Shown in pieces: positions 12,674 to 23,991 of a stretch of DNA of 64,000 bases (position 1 is its first letter; the number at the start of each line of letters is the position of its first letter). Origin of the DNA: Adineta steineri (taxonomy: Eukaryota > Rotifera > Eurotatoria > Adinetida > Adinetidae). Under the pieces are notes generated by a model that was not told where the DNA came from, searched no databases, and saw only the letters and a list, made by a program, of their open reading frames with translations. The stretch spans positions 29,451-93,450 of the forward strand of contig CAJNOI010000153.1 in NCBI GenBank assembly GCA_905250115.1. Direction: 5' to 3'. The position numbers and the translations under genes are program-made.

Positions 12674-13506
12674 ATGACATCAGATTTTCCAAATGAAATG
12701 TCACCATCAAAACTTGATACTGGTCAAGTTCGTTTATCAACACCATCAACAAATCGTCGATTTTATAAAACTAGTCATCATCAACGTCATAATTTACATA
12801 CGAGACGAGCAGCAACAATCGATCCAGAAACAAATGAAGAAAAACTTCGTATAGTTGTACTTGGAGCTACTAAAGTTGGTTAGTAAATTTTTATTTTATT
12901 TATTTACATCTTTAATATTTGTATTTTAAAGGTAAAACATGTTTATGTCAACAATTTTTACAACAAAAATTTCTTCCGGAACATAAAGAAACAGTTGATG
13001 AAATGTATCGAATTGAACTTTCATTAGTTGATCGTCGAATAATACTTGAAATATTAGATACAGCTGGTATTGATGAATTTCCTGTTATGAGACGTATTGC
13101 TATAGCACATGGTGATGCTTTTCTTATTATGTATGCTGTCAATGATACTTATTCATTTGATATTGCTCAACAAATGCGTCAACTTGTTTATGAAATTAAA
13201 GGTGATTCAGAAACTCCAATACCAATGGTAATTGTTGCGAATAAATGTGATTTAGATATTGAAAGACGTGAAATAACTCGAGATTATGCTGAAACAATAG
13301 TACGAGATCAATGGAAATCAACATTAATTGAAACAACATGTCATGAACGAGAATCCGTTCTTAATACATTTCGTGTTTTACTTCATTTGGCCAATGTTAA
13401 TATGACATTTAGTCCGGAAGTACCACGACGTTCTTCTGATCCAAGTGTATCGGAAAATAGACAACAACGTACAACTAATAAACGAAATAGTTGTGCACAA
13501 CAATAA
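12674..13506 (+). CDS. Ras-like small GTPase (Rasd/Ras-dva-like) with CaaX box
   Basis: Two exons (12674-12878, 12932-13506) encode 259 aa. An N-terminal extension of about 55 residues precedes the G domain. G1 is GATKVGKT, G3 is DTAGIDEF, G4 is NKCD and G5 reads ETTC. FPVMRRIAIAHGDAFLIMYAV and an extended C-terminal tail resemble Dexras/Rhes and Ras-dva proteins more than classical Ras. The C-terminus CAQQ is a CaaX motif whose final Gln favours farnesylation, implying membrane attachment. Two catalytic positions deviate: Ras Gly12 is Thr and Gln61 is Ile, so intrinsic hydrolysis is expected to be slow. This is a membrane signalling switch whose pathway is not deducible here. Confidence 0.88.
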
Positions 13507-14894
13507 ATTAATTTATTGATGTTTGTTTTTTCTTTGTTAAATATATATAAAATTAATTATTTTATTGGAAAGAAGACAAGAAGAAAACAAGAAGTAATGC
13601 CTTTCGACGTTATTCTTTCAGCTAGGATGTTAGATTAAGATTAGTAATATAAAGAAAGAAAATTATCTTTTCTTTTTTTCTATTAAATATATAAGAATAA
13701 AAATAAATATGAATTTCAATACAATCTATTTAATATACAGACTAAGTTCAAGGTTATTATATAAATAAAAACTAGTTAAAAGAGAAACATATCATCTTTA
13801 AGAGTATTATTGTCAAAATAGAGCCTTGAAGCTACATTTTTGAATGAGTATTGTAATCAATTGAGACATAGCATTTATATATAATGAATAGAAAATAATA
13901 AATTCTGCAAATATTCGTTTACTTTGATAAACAACAGTGTCATCATATATAATATATAATTGATAGAAAAACAAAGCTTCATAAATACTAGCGAATAGTA
14001 CTTATTATGAAAGTCATTAATATTTTTATTGAATGTTAAATAATAAGAAAAAAAAATCGATTTTATTTTTGTATTCTTGCATTTAATACGAAATAAAAAT
14101 TTGTATATAGATTGAATTCTAAACAGTTGAAATGTGTGATGGATACAAATGAATTCGATAGAATCAATAACAATAACCTTGATTATAATATCATTAAACT
14201 GTGTCATTCATATTAATTGTAGACATAACTTTAGTTATTTTCGAAGGTTTTCTTTTTAAATAAATCTTCTTATTACCTTCTTACGTATTTGATTAGATTT
14301 ATGTTTCAAGAAAACAAAATGTGAGATGTATATTGAAGTCAGAACGACAACAACAACAGCAGTAATAGCTTATAAAGATATAAGCCTTGTCATAAAAATG
14401 CTCGTTGTAATATGATACTATTGTTGATATACAGAATTAGACTTCTATTGTCGGAATATTTAATATAACGCTAAAAATAAAATTATTTTAGATAACTAAT
14501 AATGAATTTGTTGTTATTATGAATTTCGATCTTTGTTATCACAAGCACGTGTTAAAATTTAAAAAATTTGGTTTCCTCAGATGTTGAAGATATAAAAAAG
14601 AAAATAAAAAAAAAAGAAGTTGCATGTCTTGATAGGAATGTATGCATATATTTAAAAAGTCTGATGACAAATCATACCTTATCTTACTCTCTTTCGTCTT
14701 TTTTTTTGCTTTATAAAAGAAAAATGATGGGGGCGTTAGTATTTTTATTGTCGTTGTGGTATGTATGGACTTCTCTATATCGTTCTTTATGATGACGATC
14801 ATTTTCGTTTTATATATCGACATTCTTTCGGCACCTCAACCATTTTTTCTAATCAAACTTATACGAATAGTATTGTCATATAACATTATTCGCT
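13507..14894. other. Intergenic, no gene seen
   Basis: AT-rich sequence with only fortuitous open frames, for example 14539-14823 read on both strands. No domain, RNA gene or clear repeat was found. Confidence 0.55.
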
Positions 14895-15308
14895 ATGGCC
14901 TATACACCACGAAGTAATTTTATAAAACTATCTTTAAAATAAATACTTTTTTCTATTTTAACAAAAAGGTACAAATGATCAACGATATGAATTTCAACCA
15001 CAGGATCAAGCACCTACTATTTCAAAACTTGTCAGACCATCCAATGATTCTCATACAATTGATAGACAAAATATCAATAGTCCATATACAACAATTGGAA
15101 AAATCGGTGAATCATATGTAACTAGTTCACAACGCACTGGAGATAGTGCTTATGAAAGTATAAGACGAAGTGGTGGTGATAATAATAATGCAGTTCAACG
15201 TTTTAATGATGGTAATAATCGTCAAGAAACTAGCCAACGTAATAATGAATATGCACGACGTATACCAACCGCTCATATTAATGTTGATACAAGTCGTCGT
15301 CCAGCTGA
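14895..15308 (+). CDS. 5' part of an unrecognised gene, truncated by assembly gap
   Basis: A short first exon (14895-14913, MAYTPR plus one base) splices in frame to an exon beginning at 14969 that stays open to the N run, giving about 119 residues. The product is polar and low in hydrophobicity, rich in Asn, Gln, Ser and Arg (for example RRSGGDNNNAVQRFN), and looks intrinsically disordered. It has no recognisable domain. It is probably separate from the RNA-binding protein after the gap: that gene has its own ATG with a stop codon (TAA, 15452-15454) immediately upstream in frame. The gap could still hide an alternative upstream exon of that gene. Confidence 0.5.
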
Positions 15309-15408
15309 NNNNNNNNNNNNNNNNNNNNNNNNNNNNNNNNNNNNNNNNNNNNNNNNNNNNNNNNNNNNNNNNNNNNNNNNNNNNNNNNNNNNNNNNNNNN
15401 NNNNNNNN
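15309..15408. other. Assembly gap (100 N)
   Basis: Exactly 100 N bases, a conventional placeholder, so the true distance is unknown. It interrupts the coding sequence that begins at 14895. Confidence 0.99.
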
Positions 15409-15454
15409 AAAAAAAACAAATCAGGTTAATTTAAATATTAAAGATAATTTATAA

Positions 15455-17134
15455 ATGCAAGCGAATTCACAAATAGATACAACATTGACAAAAATATTTG
15501 TTGGAGGTAATTGCAAAAATTTCGAATTATATAAAATGTTATTTTTTCGTTAATTTTAAGGTTTACCATATCATACAACGGATGAAACATTACGAGCGTT
15601 TTTTTCAAAATTTGGTGATATTGAAGAAGCTGTTGTTATTACAGATAGAAATACAAAAAAATCACGTGGCTATGGATTTGTATGTTCAAAATTAAATATT
15701 GAATGTGTTATATTTTTTGTTTTTCGGTTCATAGGTAACAATGACACGAAAAGAAGAAGCAGAAGCAGCGGTTAAAGAACCAAATCCAATTATTGATGGA
15801 CGTCGTGCTAATGTTAATTTAGCTTATTTAGGTGCAAAAAGTCGAGCTGCTACTATGCCATGTAGGTCAATTTATTTCATAATAGAAATTAGTATTTAAC
15901 ATGTTTTTTTTTGTAGACAATTATAATTTACTTCGTATGCCTGCCTATCAATCAGCAGCTGCTACTTATCCGTATGTATATAATTGTTGATTATTAAAAA
16001 ATTAAATATGTATATTAATATTTTATCGTTTTATTCATGCAAAAATTTATAATAAGATATCTGATTTTGCATATAGATTTGATTTTTTTGAGAAGGAAGC
16101 CATGTTATTTTGTTTTTCAATTGTCTTTTCTTTATCATAAAGGCTTCTTGTCTTGTTCTATTTACCCTTGCCGTTTGATCGAATTGAAATAAAAATGAGA
16201 CATAGTGCTACAGAAAAAAAAACATCTTCAATTGAAATAATAATGTGAGAGAGCATTTTCTGCCGATGGCTTTCAAACAAAAGTAACTAACATACAAAAG
16301 AAGACTGTGAGATGAGAAATAGGATAAATAATGACTACTTTCTTTAACCTGTTATATATGTATAGAGAGAGAGAGAAAAGAAAAGGAACAGGATAATGAT
16401 GTACGACATACTTTTCTTTCTCTCTTTCTGTCTCTATAGGCGAATACAAAGTGCTGCCAATGGATGAACAGCGAAATGAATTAAAGGTGCTTGTGCGTAT
16501 TGTTTTCTTTTATGCGTGCTATGACCGTTTTATTTTTGTATTTTGGTTTGGTCGTTTGGATTTTGTTTGCCGTGTGTACATAAATATCCTACAGAGTGTA
16601 ACGATTTCTTGATTTTTTATAATCCATTATTATTCAGCACATTTAAAATTCAAGCTATTTTGCCCATATATATATATATATACCTATCTATATCTACCTA
16701 TGTGTGTATTTTGTTTGTTTGTGTTTTGGCTCTCTTTTGTATTTTGGTTTGACTTTCGATCAATTTGCATAGAATTTTGAAAAAAAACAAACAACAACAT
16801 ATCAACAAAATTATTTATAATATTTTTTTTTCTCTGTATATTTAGTTCAAGCGTATTGTACTATCCATTAGCTCAACAATCGGCACTTCAACAACCAATT
16901 TTTTTAACATCAACAACAGGTGGAACGACAACAACATGGCCAACAAATTTATTTTCTCAATTTAATCTGGCTAATCTATCAGGTACAACAACATCAAATA
17001 CTAATATACCAACAACATTGAATACTGTTGGTACATCATCATCACAACAAGCAATTTATGATGTTCAAACAGCTTTATTTGATTCATCAACAGCAACAGC
17101 TGGACAACAATTATATTGGCCAACTTATAATTAA
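15455..17134 (+). CDS. RRM RNA-binding protein of the RBM24/RBM38 family
   Basis: Five exons (15455-15506, 15561-15679, 15735-15861, 15917-15971, 16846-17134) encode 213 aa. The single RRM starts almost at the N-terminus. RNP2 is KIFVGGLPY and RNP1 is SRGYGFVTM, with the family signature [18 protein letters not shown] and [17 protein letters not shown]. The C-terminal half is Ser/Thr/Gln/Ala-rich. Relatives (vertebrate RBM24/RBM38, nematode SUP-12) control muscle splicing and mRNA stability through GU-rich sites. A TAA sits in frame just before the chosen ATG. The last intron is 874 bp and holds nothing recognisable. AATAAA lies at 17146-17151, just beyond the stop, and the gene converges on VPS52. 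Confidence 0.93.
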
Positions 17135-17219
17135 CATTTCGTTGTAATAAATCTCTTTTATTTCTTAAGAAAAAAAAAAACAACAAAACATTAAGACATA
17201 CAGAAATAAATAAATAATA

Positions 17220-20200
17220 TTAAGGACGCTGTCTAAATTGATCACCATCAAAGGGTAATTTAAATTTTTTTATTTCAACCATTAATTGATGAAGATTTGG
17301 GAAAGGTATATTTGCTGCTGCAGTTTTTATATTTGTATTACTTGATAATAAACGTTGAAAATCATGATAATCGGATAAAAATTGAGTAAAAACGTCTTTT
17401 AAAATTGGTTGACTTAGTTTAAGTGATGGAAATGAACGAATAACATCATTATGAATTAAATCAAATGTTTTTCTAAAATCACCAGTAAATAATTTACTAA
17501 TTGTTGATAATTTATCTATTTAAAAAAAAGACATGAATAATTTGAATTATTTATAAAAAAATAAATCACTTACTTTCTAGTTGTCTCATATTGCCATCCG
17601 ATATAGATTGATCACCATCTCGTACAAATGTGATAAGTGGAGAAAAATATGGAATTAAAACTTCTTTAACATATTCATTAATTCGATCACGAAGTAACTC
17701 TTTCACATCATGACATTCAGGTGAATCTTCACTTGTATATGCCTTTGAATGTAATTAAAGATTAGTATAAAAGTGCATGTTAAAATTGAGTTTGACAATA
17801 ATAATACGGAAGAAGTAATATTTTATATAAATCTCGAAAGTGTGGGTAGCCATAGGTGGAAGATATAGATGTGTATTCATACGTCTGCCCACCGGTGGCG
17901 GATCTAGGATTTTTAGGAAAGAAGGGCGATTTCGATCAAAAATTGTATTATCGCTGGGGTACGGCAGTTCCAAAAAATGGAACAGAAAACCGAACCGGAA
18001 CCGCTTTTTTCTCAATTCCACTGACCGGAACCGTGATTCAGGGTAATTATTGGAACCGCCGTACTCTAATTATCGCCCTTATCCGACATATTATCTACTG
18101 GTGAAAGATCGAAAAAAAACTTGAGATATGATACGATCTCACCTTCGCCACGGCCACCTACAGACTCATCTATCGCTCAGACTGCCACCATCACACCCGC
18201 CCTCAAGTCTATAAATGTTGTATTCGATACTGTTCATTATCCTACTGAATATTAAGCAAATTTTCTTACAGTTAAAACAGATAACATAAGATCATAATTA
18301 TTAATGATAAATATTAACTGTTCTTTTCTCTGTGGAAATTCATTTGACATTCGAACAATTAAATTCAATATTTCAACTTGTAAACGTGTCATTAATGTTG
18401 AAATTTTTTCATTAGCAAATTCATCATTTAATCTTGTGACAGCTCCAGAAAATTCTGCATAACGTCGAACAATCTTCAAAAGAAAACAAAATTTTTCTCT
18501 CAAAACGTAAATAAAAAACAATTAATTCATCATACAAAATGCGGATTTAATTCAATTGAAGAAAATTTATGTGGTTCAACACGTTGTACACTATCGATAT
18601 TAGCTTTCATAATAATTTCAAATCGGGATTCAAATAATTGAATTAATGCTGAATGAAATCTAAGATAAAAACAAGTCAATAATATTATCTATATATTTTA
18701 ATTAAATTACTTGTTTAATATTGGTACATTTCGTTTATTAGCTATAACTTGATAACGATAAACTAAATGCATACAAAGTAAAATAGCTATTGGATCATAT
18801 GAATCCGAAATGTAAGTTTTAACATTTTTTTGTATTAATTCAAATGTTTTATCGAATATTTCCATGAAAAATTCTGTTGCAGATCGATTTTGTAACATAA
18901 AAAAATCGCATAGAAATAAATATTCACGACAAGAATTATCTAATAATGCATATTGTTCACTACGAAATATATATTCATATGGATACTACAAAATATAAAA
19001 TAACGATATTTTTAATACAAAAACAACAGATAACTTTTATTTTACTTTGACTTCAATTTTTTGTTGAGCATGTGGAACAACTATTGGAGCTTCAAGTTCT
19101 TGTTTAAGAACACAATCACGATTACCCAAACTGAAGACAGTTGCACGATGTTTTAAATTTGGCTTTAAGAAATAAATAAGTATATTAATTAAAAATAAAA
19201 GAGAGTGATGTTTAACTTACACGAGCACTTGTAGAAAAAAATGAAAGATTTGATCGAGGACGATCATCAGCTCCAAGCATATCGTCTTTATCGGGTTTTT
19301 CATCCAGCTATAAAACAAAAATTTCAAGATTCAAACGAAAAAATATACGTTCCTTCATACAGTGTTTTATCTAGCTTTTTTCGTCCGAGGGTGCGAAATT
19401 AATTGCCAGGAGGGCAAAAATCTTTCTTCTGAGGGGGCAAACGTAGAGTTTCAGACTCAAAAAGCGTAATTTTTCTGAATTCCGGGAGGGGGGAGCGCTG
19501 GGGCACCCTCCGAGAGGGCAAAAAGCCCTATGCCCCCCCCCCCCCCCGCTGAATAAACCACTGCCTTCATATTTGCTTGACCCTAAACTATGATCCTATT
19601 CAAAAGTCTCATCCGATATGTATTTTACGCTTGATTTCCTTCGTATCTAAAAGATTACTCAACTTTAATATGGCTACGAGAAATTATTTATAAATTGATG
19701 CTATCCAAACATTCAGTCATAAAATTTACTGCAAATATCAATTAGTTATGCAATACACAGTTTTTATTTCGACTTAATTACAATTTGTTAATGAAATATG
19801 AAAGTGCACTGATTATAAACACTTAAAATGTTATTACAATTCGTGAAAACAAAGTGTTATAATCCTTTATATCAACACCACTATTTTTCTCATATACATT
19901 TTTTCTCTACGTATGTTCTTTTGACCCCTATCAAAAGAATATCTACTTTTTCGTGTTCTATCCTACAGAGTGGAATCGAACCAAAAGACACAGGATTTAA
20001 CCGGTAAAAACGTGAAGCTTACATAAAGCCAAAAATTGACTTATACTCAAATATCGTTTACGGATATATTTCTATGAATTTTGAATTTCATAATATTAAT
20101 CGCTATTCAAGATGCCAATAAATTTTATTGTACTTACTTGAAGTTTAATAAGTTTACTTGAATAAGCTTTAAAATATGAACAATAGACTTTGCTTAGTGT

Positions 20201-21796
20201 ATCTAAATATTCTCGTCGAATTTCATCGGCTATTTGTCTATCATTTGTTAATAAAAATTCAAAAAAAAAGCGATTTCTTAATAATGCATTTTGTGGTACT
20301 TCATAATTTGTCATTGGTTTACGAAATTGATAGATTTTTTGTAATATAAATTCACGAATTTTACTAATTGTCTATTAATAATAATCATAAAATTTAATTA
20401 TAAATTAAATTTGTCTTACTTTTATACGTAGTTTTTCTAATACTTCTTGTACATCTTGACAAGCAATGGCATCATGAAATGATTGTGCTTTAACAAATTT
20501 TATCTTATGACTTAATTCATGAAGTTGTTCAAGAAATTGCCGTTCTGTTACTGGTACATCTGTAATAATTCTATAAAATATGATTTAAAACAACACTTTA
20601 TGAATTTATTTGTTTGTATAAATACTGAATCATTGATTGTGGTACAACCATTTCATCAACAACTTGAGTTAGTTGTCCACGTACAAGTTCTCGATTCTTC
20701 TTTTTAATATTTAATTCAGCTGAATATTGTTGTAAATGACGAATTTCATTGCTTATATTAGCTAAATTATTTTGAAAATTTTTTAACATATGATCCATTG
20801 ACTAGAACAAATGAATAAAATAAATAAAGAATTTTCTTATTTAAAATCATATTTACTTCGAGAATTTTATCGCACGATGATATCTGCATATGAAGATTTG
20901 CAATATTATTTGCTTCATTGATAACTTAAAGAAATATCATGAAAATAAGTATTCGAATCATCTAATTTAAGTTAGTTGGCAATAGAATATAGTTGCATTC
21001 TACTTCGGCAATTTTTATCGGAGTTACAGCTTGAAAACTTTGATCTCTACTTTCACCTGTAAACTAATCATGATGCTAGAAGATTTCTTTAATCTCTAAT
21101 TAGTTTCTTAGCTTGTTACTGTTGATCGATTTTTCTCTAGAAATATCTGTATTGAATATGAATTAATCTTTTTTCCAATAATGGCTTTTGATTTACATTC
21201 CATGATCTTAGTAATCTTATAGGATTCTAATCAGAGTATATATGTTAAATAGAACTCTCATAGACGTATTGTTTTATCTAACGGGTGGGCGGCGCCCGCC
21301 TGACATTCCGCTTCGCACATCAGAGTCAGTAAGATGATATATATTAGATATATGAATACATACAATCTTGTACAAAAGCTTTTTCATGCACTTGAAGTTT
21401 TTCTTCTATCTGCTCGGAATATTGCGCTAAATCGATATCCTAAAAATATTTGTTTTTGTTATATAGAATTCTTGTGAAGGATATTTACTTGAGTAAGAGC
21501 TTCTTGAACGAATTGATCTTGTAAATTTTCTTCGATATTGGCTAAAAAATAGATCAGATAATTAAAAATACATATACAATTTTCTATTTCAAATCTAGTA
21601 CCTTCCATATCATCCAAAGACCAGTCTTCATCAGCTGGTTTATCTAATTGAAGTTTTTGTAAAATATTTGCAGCCTAATTCATATACATATATTTATAAA
21701 TATAGAGAATTAAATATTTACCTCGAGGTAAAGTTGTTCACTTTCTAAATCCCCTAGACCTGTATTATCTGTGTGGAATGTTTCTTCAGTGGCCAT
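17220..21796 (-). CDS. VPS52: VPS52, GARP/EARP tethering complex subunit
   Basis: Fifteen exons, 5' to 3': 21722-21796, 21602-21674, 21489-21541, 21364-21439, 20857-20924, 20626-20801, 20420-20570, 20138-20371, 19221-19307, 19046-19162, 18711-18985, 18536-18659, 18270-18473, 17574-17742, 17220-17515. The spliced frame is 725 aa, nearly the human length (723). Conserved blocks include KIREFILQKIYQFRKPMTNY, YALLDNSCREYLFLCDFF, RRYAEFSGA, RKEQLIFIINNYD and the C-terminal HQLMVEIKKFK. The N-terminal third is coiled-coil. The protein tethers endosome-derived vesicles at the trans-Golgi network (GARP) and recycling endosomes (EARP). Most introns are short, but those at 17743-18269 and 19308-20137 are enlarged by mobile-element insertions, and the 439-bp intron at 20925-21363 is also long. 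No frame damage was seen. Confidence 0.96.
17893..18181. mobile_element. hAT-like nonautonomous element in VPS52 intron, carrying a nested MITE
   Basis: The left end CGGTGGCGGATCTAGG resembles the CAGTRGCGGATCTAGG end of the elements at 23538 and 23835. Internal stretches (for example around 18074-18135) match the element at 23538. Flanking octamers CTGCCCAC (17885-17892) and CTGCCACC (18182-18189) are an imperfect target-site duplication, so the boundaries are tentative. No transposase is encoded. Confidence 0.55.
17960..18063. mobile_element. Short TA-flanked MITE nested in the intronic element
   Basis: Inverted ends CGGCAGTTCCAA and its near-perfect partner (reverse complement CGGCGGTTCCAA) are each flanked by TA, as for Tc1/mariner-type insertions. 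The interior is rich in GGAACCG motifs. It interrupts sequence otherwise similar to the element at 23538, which supports a nested insertion. Confidence 0.55.
19360..19563. mobile_element. hAT-like MITE with perfect 8-bp target duplication
   Basis: It lies in VPS52 intron 19308-20137. The octamer CCTTCATA occurs exactly on both sides (19352-19359 and 19564-19571). The termini CAGTGTTTTATCTAGC and, in reverse complement, CAGTGGTTTATTCAGC form imperfect inverted repeats. The interior is G/C-rich for this genome and includes a run of about 15 C. There is no coding capacity. CAGTG ends plus an 8-bp duplication are typical of the hAT superfamily. Confidence 0.85.
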
Positions 21797-22071
21797 GACT
21801 AAAATATTTATCTATCTGAAAAACAAAAATGAACTAAATAAAATTTATTATCCAACAACAATTTTAAGAATTATTTCGGATATTTATTTGACAAAAAATA
21901 TTCTTTATAATACGATGTATATCTCGATTACTATTTAGAAGATCTACAGTTAATCTGTTAAAGAAAGATCGTTATCTGCACATTTTCATATTAACTAGGG
22001 GAGTTACTTAATCTTTACTTTATAAAATAAAGATAAAGAAATAAAGTAAATCTTTATTCTTTATTATAAAG

Positions 22072-22269
22072 CAGTGGTGGATTTAGGGGAGCGATCGCCC
22101 GCCCTCTCCCCTCCCTTCTGCATTTTTTTTGATTTTTTACAGCAAAAATGAACGAAAAAATAGATTCACACTACTTCGATTGGACTCAACAAATAGCTTT
22201 TAGTCAAAATCGCTCCCGCCCCTCTCCAGGTATCGCACCCCCTCTTCCGAAATACTAGATTCGCCACTG
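22072..22269. mobile_element. hAT-like MITE with perfect 8-bp target duplication
   Basis: It inserted between the VPS52 start and the GTF2H3 stop. TTATAAAG is duplicated exactly at 22064-22071 and 22270-22277. The ends are CAGTGGTGGATTTAGG and, in reverse complement, CAGTGGCGAATCTAG. The interior matches the reverse complement of the element at 23835 over most of its length, so these are two copies of one family in opposite orientations. Confidence 0.9.
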
Positions 22270-22407
22270 TTATAAAGTAAAATAAAAATAAAGTGATACC
22301 CCTAATATTAACAATTTTATATATCTATTTAAACATAACAAGTAACAAAAATATATTTTTACATCTTTCCTAATTTATTAATCATTTCAATATATATATA
22401 TTTCTAT

Positions 22408-23354
22408 TTATCGAGCTTGTCGTTTTGATGAATCATTTGCACCATTCGATGTATTAGTTATATCAAAAGCTGAACGACATGTTGAACATGTTGATGCATT
22501 ATCACAATAGATCGATAAACATACTGAACAAACATAACCTGTATCAATTAATTTATGATGACAAAAACATGCTGGACGATAATCAACAGCCACTTTTGTT
22601 GGTAATGCAAGCATTTTACGAACTTCTTTGTCAGTTAAATAAAGCCATAATAAATATTGTAATAGACCATTTGGATCAGGTACACGTAAATATATACCAG
22701 ATGTTAAATCACCTATAGAAAACAAAAAATTCAAAATATACTGTATTCTGAATACTCGTTTTATCAAATAAACTTACAAGCTTGTTGTAAAAGACTAGAA
22801 TCATTATTAAGAATACATCCATCAATAGGTACATTAATTTTTTCTGATGTAAAAACTGCATTCATAAAATTCATATATTGTTTTGATGTATCATTTGTTG
22901 TTTGTATAATTAATATTCTAAATGAATTTTTTTCTCCAGCTAATGTTTCACGTATAAGGCGATTTATATAACAAAGTGCTTGTGTTAATGCCATTGTTAT
23001 CATTGAACCGGATGATGTATTCATCGGTGATAAATCTTCAATAAATTGTTTAAGATTATTTTCAACAACACGATCAACAACAAATAATTGTTCAAACATA
23101 TTTGTTTTTGTTACGGTTGGAATAATTATTGATTCATTTGTTGGATCAGGATAAAGAAAATGTGTTTCATTATTTGAACAACCAATTATAATAAGACGAT
23201 GATTGATATCAAATGCAATATATGCATTACAAAATTGTATGATTATATTAAGATATTGTTTAAAATTTAATGTTGTTGATGATGCTATTTTATCAGACCA
23301 ATAATATGGATTAAGATCAATTATAACAACAAGATGTTTCACTGATGAAGACAT
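22408..23354 (-). CDS. GTF2H3: TFIIH subunit p34 (general transcription factor IIH subunit 3)
   Basis: Two exons (22778-23354, 22408-22712), joined through a split Cys codon, encode 293 aa. The N-terminal von Willebrand-A-like fold (VVIIDLNPYYW) is followed by ALCYINR, QYMNFMNAVF and LLQQACDLTSGIYLRVP. The C-terminal zinc-binding region is CFCHHKLIDTGYVCSVC followed by CSTC. All match human p34/yeast Tfb4. The protein is a core TFIIH structural subunit, pairing with p44 in transcription initiation and nucleotide excision repair. It sits upstream of VPS52 on the same strand, 612 bp away. Confidence 0.95.
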
Positions 23355-23537
23355 TCTTGTTTTCTATAAGAAACAGATCTAAAATATATTTTTATATTTT
23401 GTAAAATAAGTTAATAGATTCTCTACAAGATTGTACGATAAATATCTATATTATTTTGATTCTCAATAAAGACATTAAAAGTTGATTATTGTTATCTATA
23501 TATTAGACTTTATTATTTATAGAGTATTTGTCGACAT

Positions 23538-23727
23538 CAGTAGCGGATCTAGGGTTTTTATGATGGGGGACGATTTACAGGGAATGGATGCGATTTCGAT
23601 CGGAAACCCGCATTGTCGCCCCTCATTCAACATATCATCTGCTAACTTGCGGACCATTTTTGCTGGTGAAAATGGAGAAAAAAATTTGAGACAAATTGCG
23701 AGCTTACCACCTCTAAGTTAGTCACTG
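23538..23727. mobile_element. hAT-like MITE with near-perfect 8-bp target duplication
   Basis: The left end CAGTAGCGGATCTAGGG is flanked by GTCGACAT (23530-23537), and the right end TCACTG by GTAGACAT (23728-23735), seven of eight identical. The internal sequence resembles the intronic element at 17893-18181. An open frame crosses it but ends in non-element DNA and has no homology I recognise. Confidence 0.75.
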
Positions 23728-23834
23728 GTAGACATGCATCTTAACTAAATGATAAAAGTCTAATATTTTATGCTCATACTCTTGAACTGTCGTGCTAGCG
23801 CATGGAAGAGTATCTCTTATTAACAATCAGATAT

Positions 23835-23991
23835 CAGTAGCGGATCTAGACTCTTGGAAAGTAGGGGCGATTTCGGCTAAAAACTATTTATTGAGTCCAA
23901 TCAAAGTAGTGTGAACCTATTTTTGCTGTAGAAAATCAAAAAAATTTTCTAAAGAGGGGGGTGGATCAACCATTCCCTAAATCCGCCGCTG
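23835..23991. mobile_element. hAT-like MITE with perfect 8-bp target duplication
   Basis: TCAGATAT is duplicated exactly at 23827-23834 and 23992-23999. The ends are CAGTAGCGGATCTAGA and, in reverse complement, CAGCGGCGGATTTAGG. It lies about 100 bp from the element at 23538 and is the reverse-orientation relative of the element at 22072. The rest of 23355-24657 is AT-rich, with a TA repeat near 24470-24490 and no gene. Confidence 0.9.

Noticed and set aside
13875-14207. 110-codon minus-strand open frame
   Set aside because: Ile/Phe/Tyr-rich translation typical of AT-rich noncoding DNA, with no motif or splice support.
19960-20035. tRNA-like string on the minus strand (GGTTCGATTCC)
   Set aside because: The T-loop-like sequence lacks matching T-stem and acceptor stem, and no anticodon arm folds properly. 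It is inside a VPS52 intron and is best treated as chance or a relic.
21280-21330. GC-rich palindromic patch in a VPS52 intron (GGGCGGCGCCCGCC)
   Set aside because: Noted as a possible element remnant, but no inverted ends or target duplication could be defined.
23482-23721. 79-codon open frame
   Set aside because: Mostly sequence of the hAT-like element at 23538-23727; no transposase similarity.
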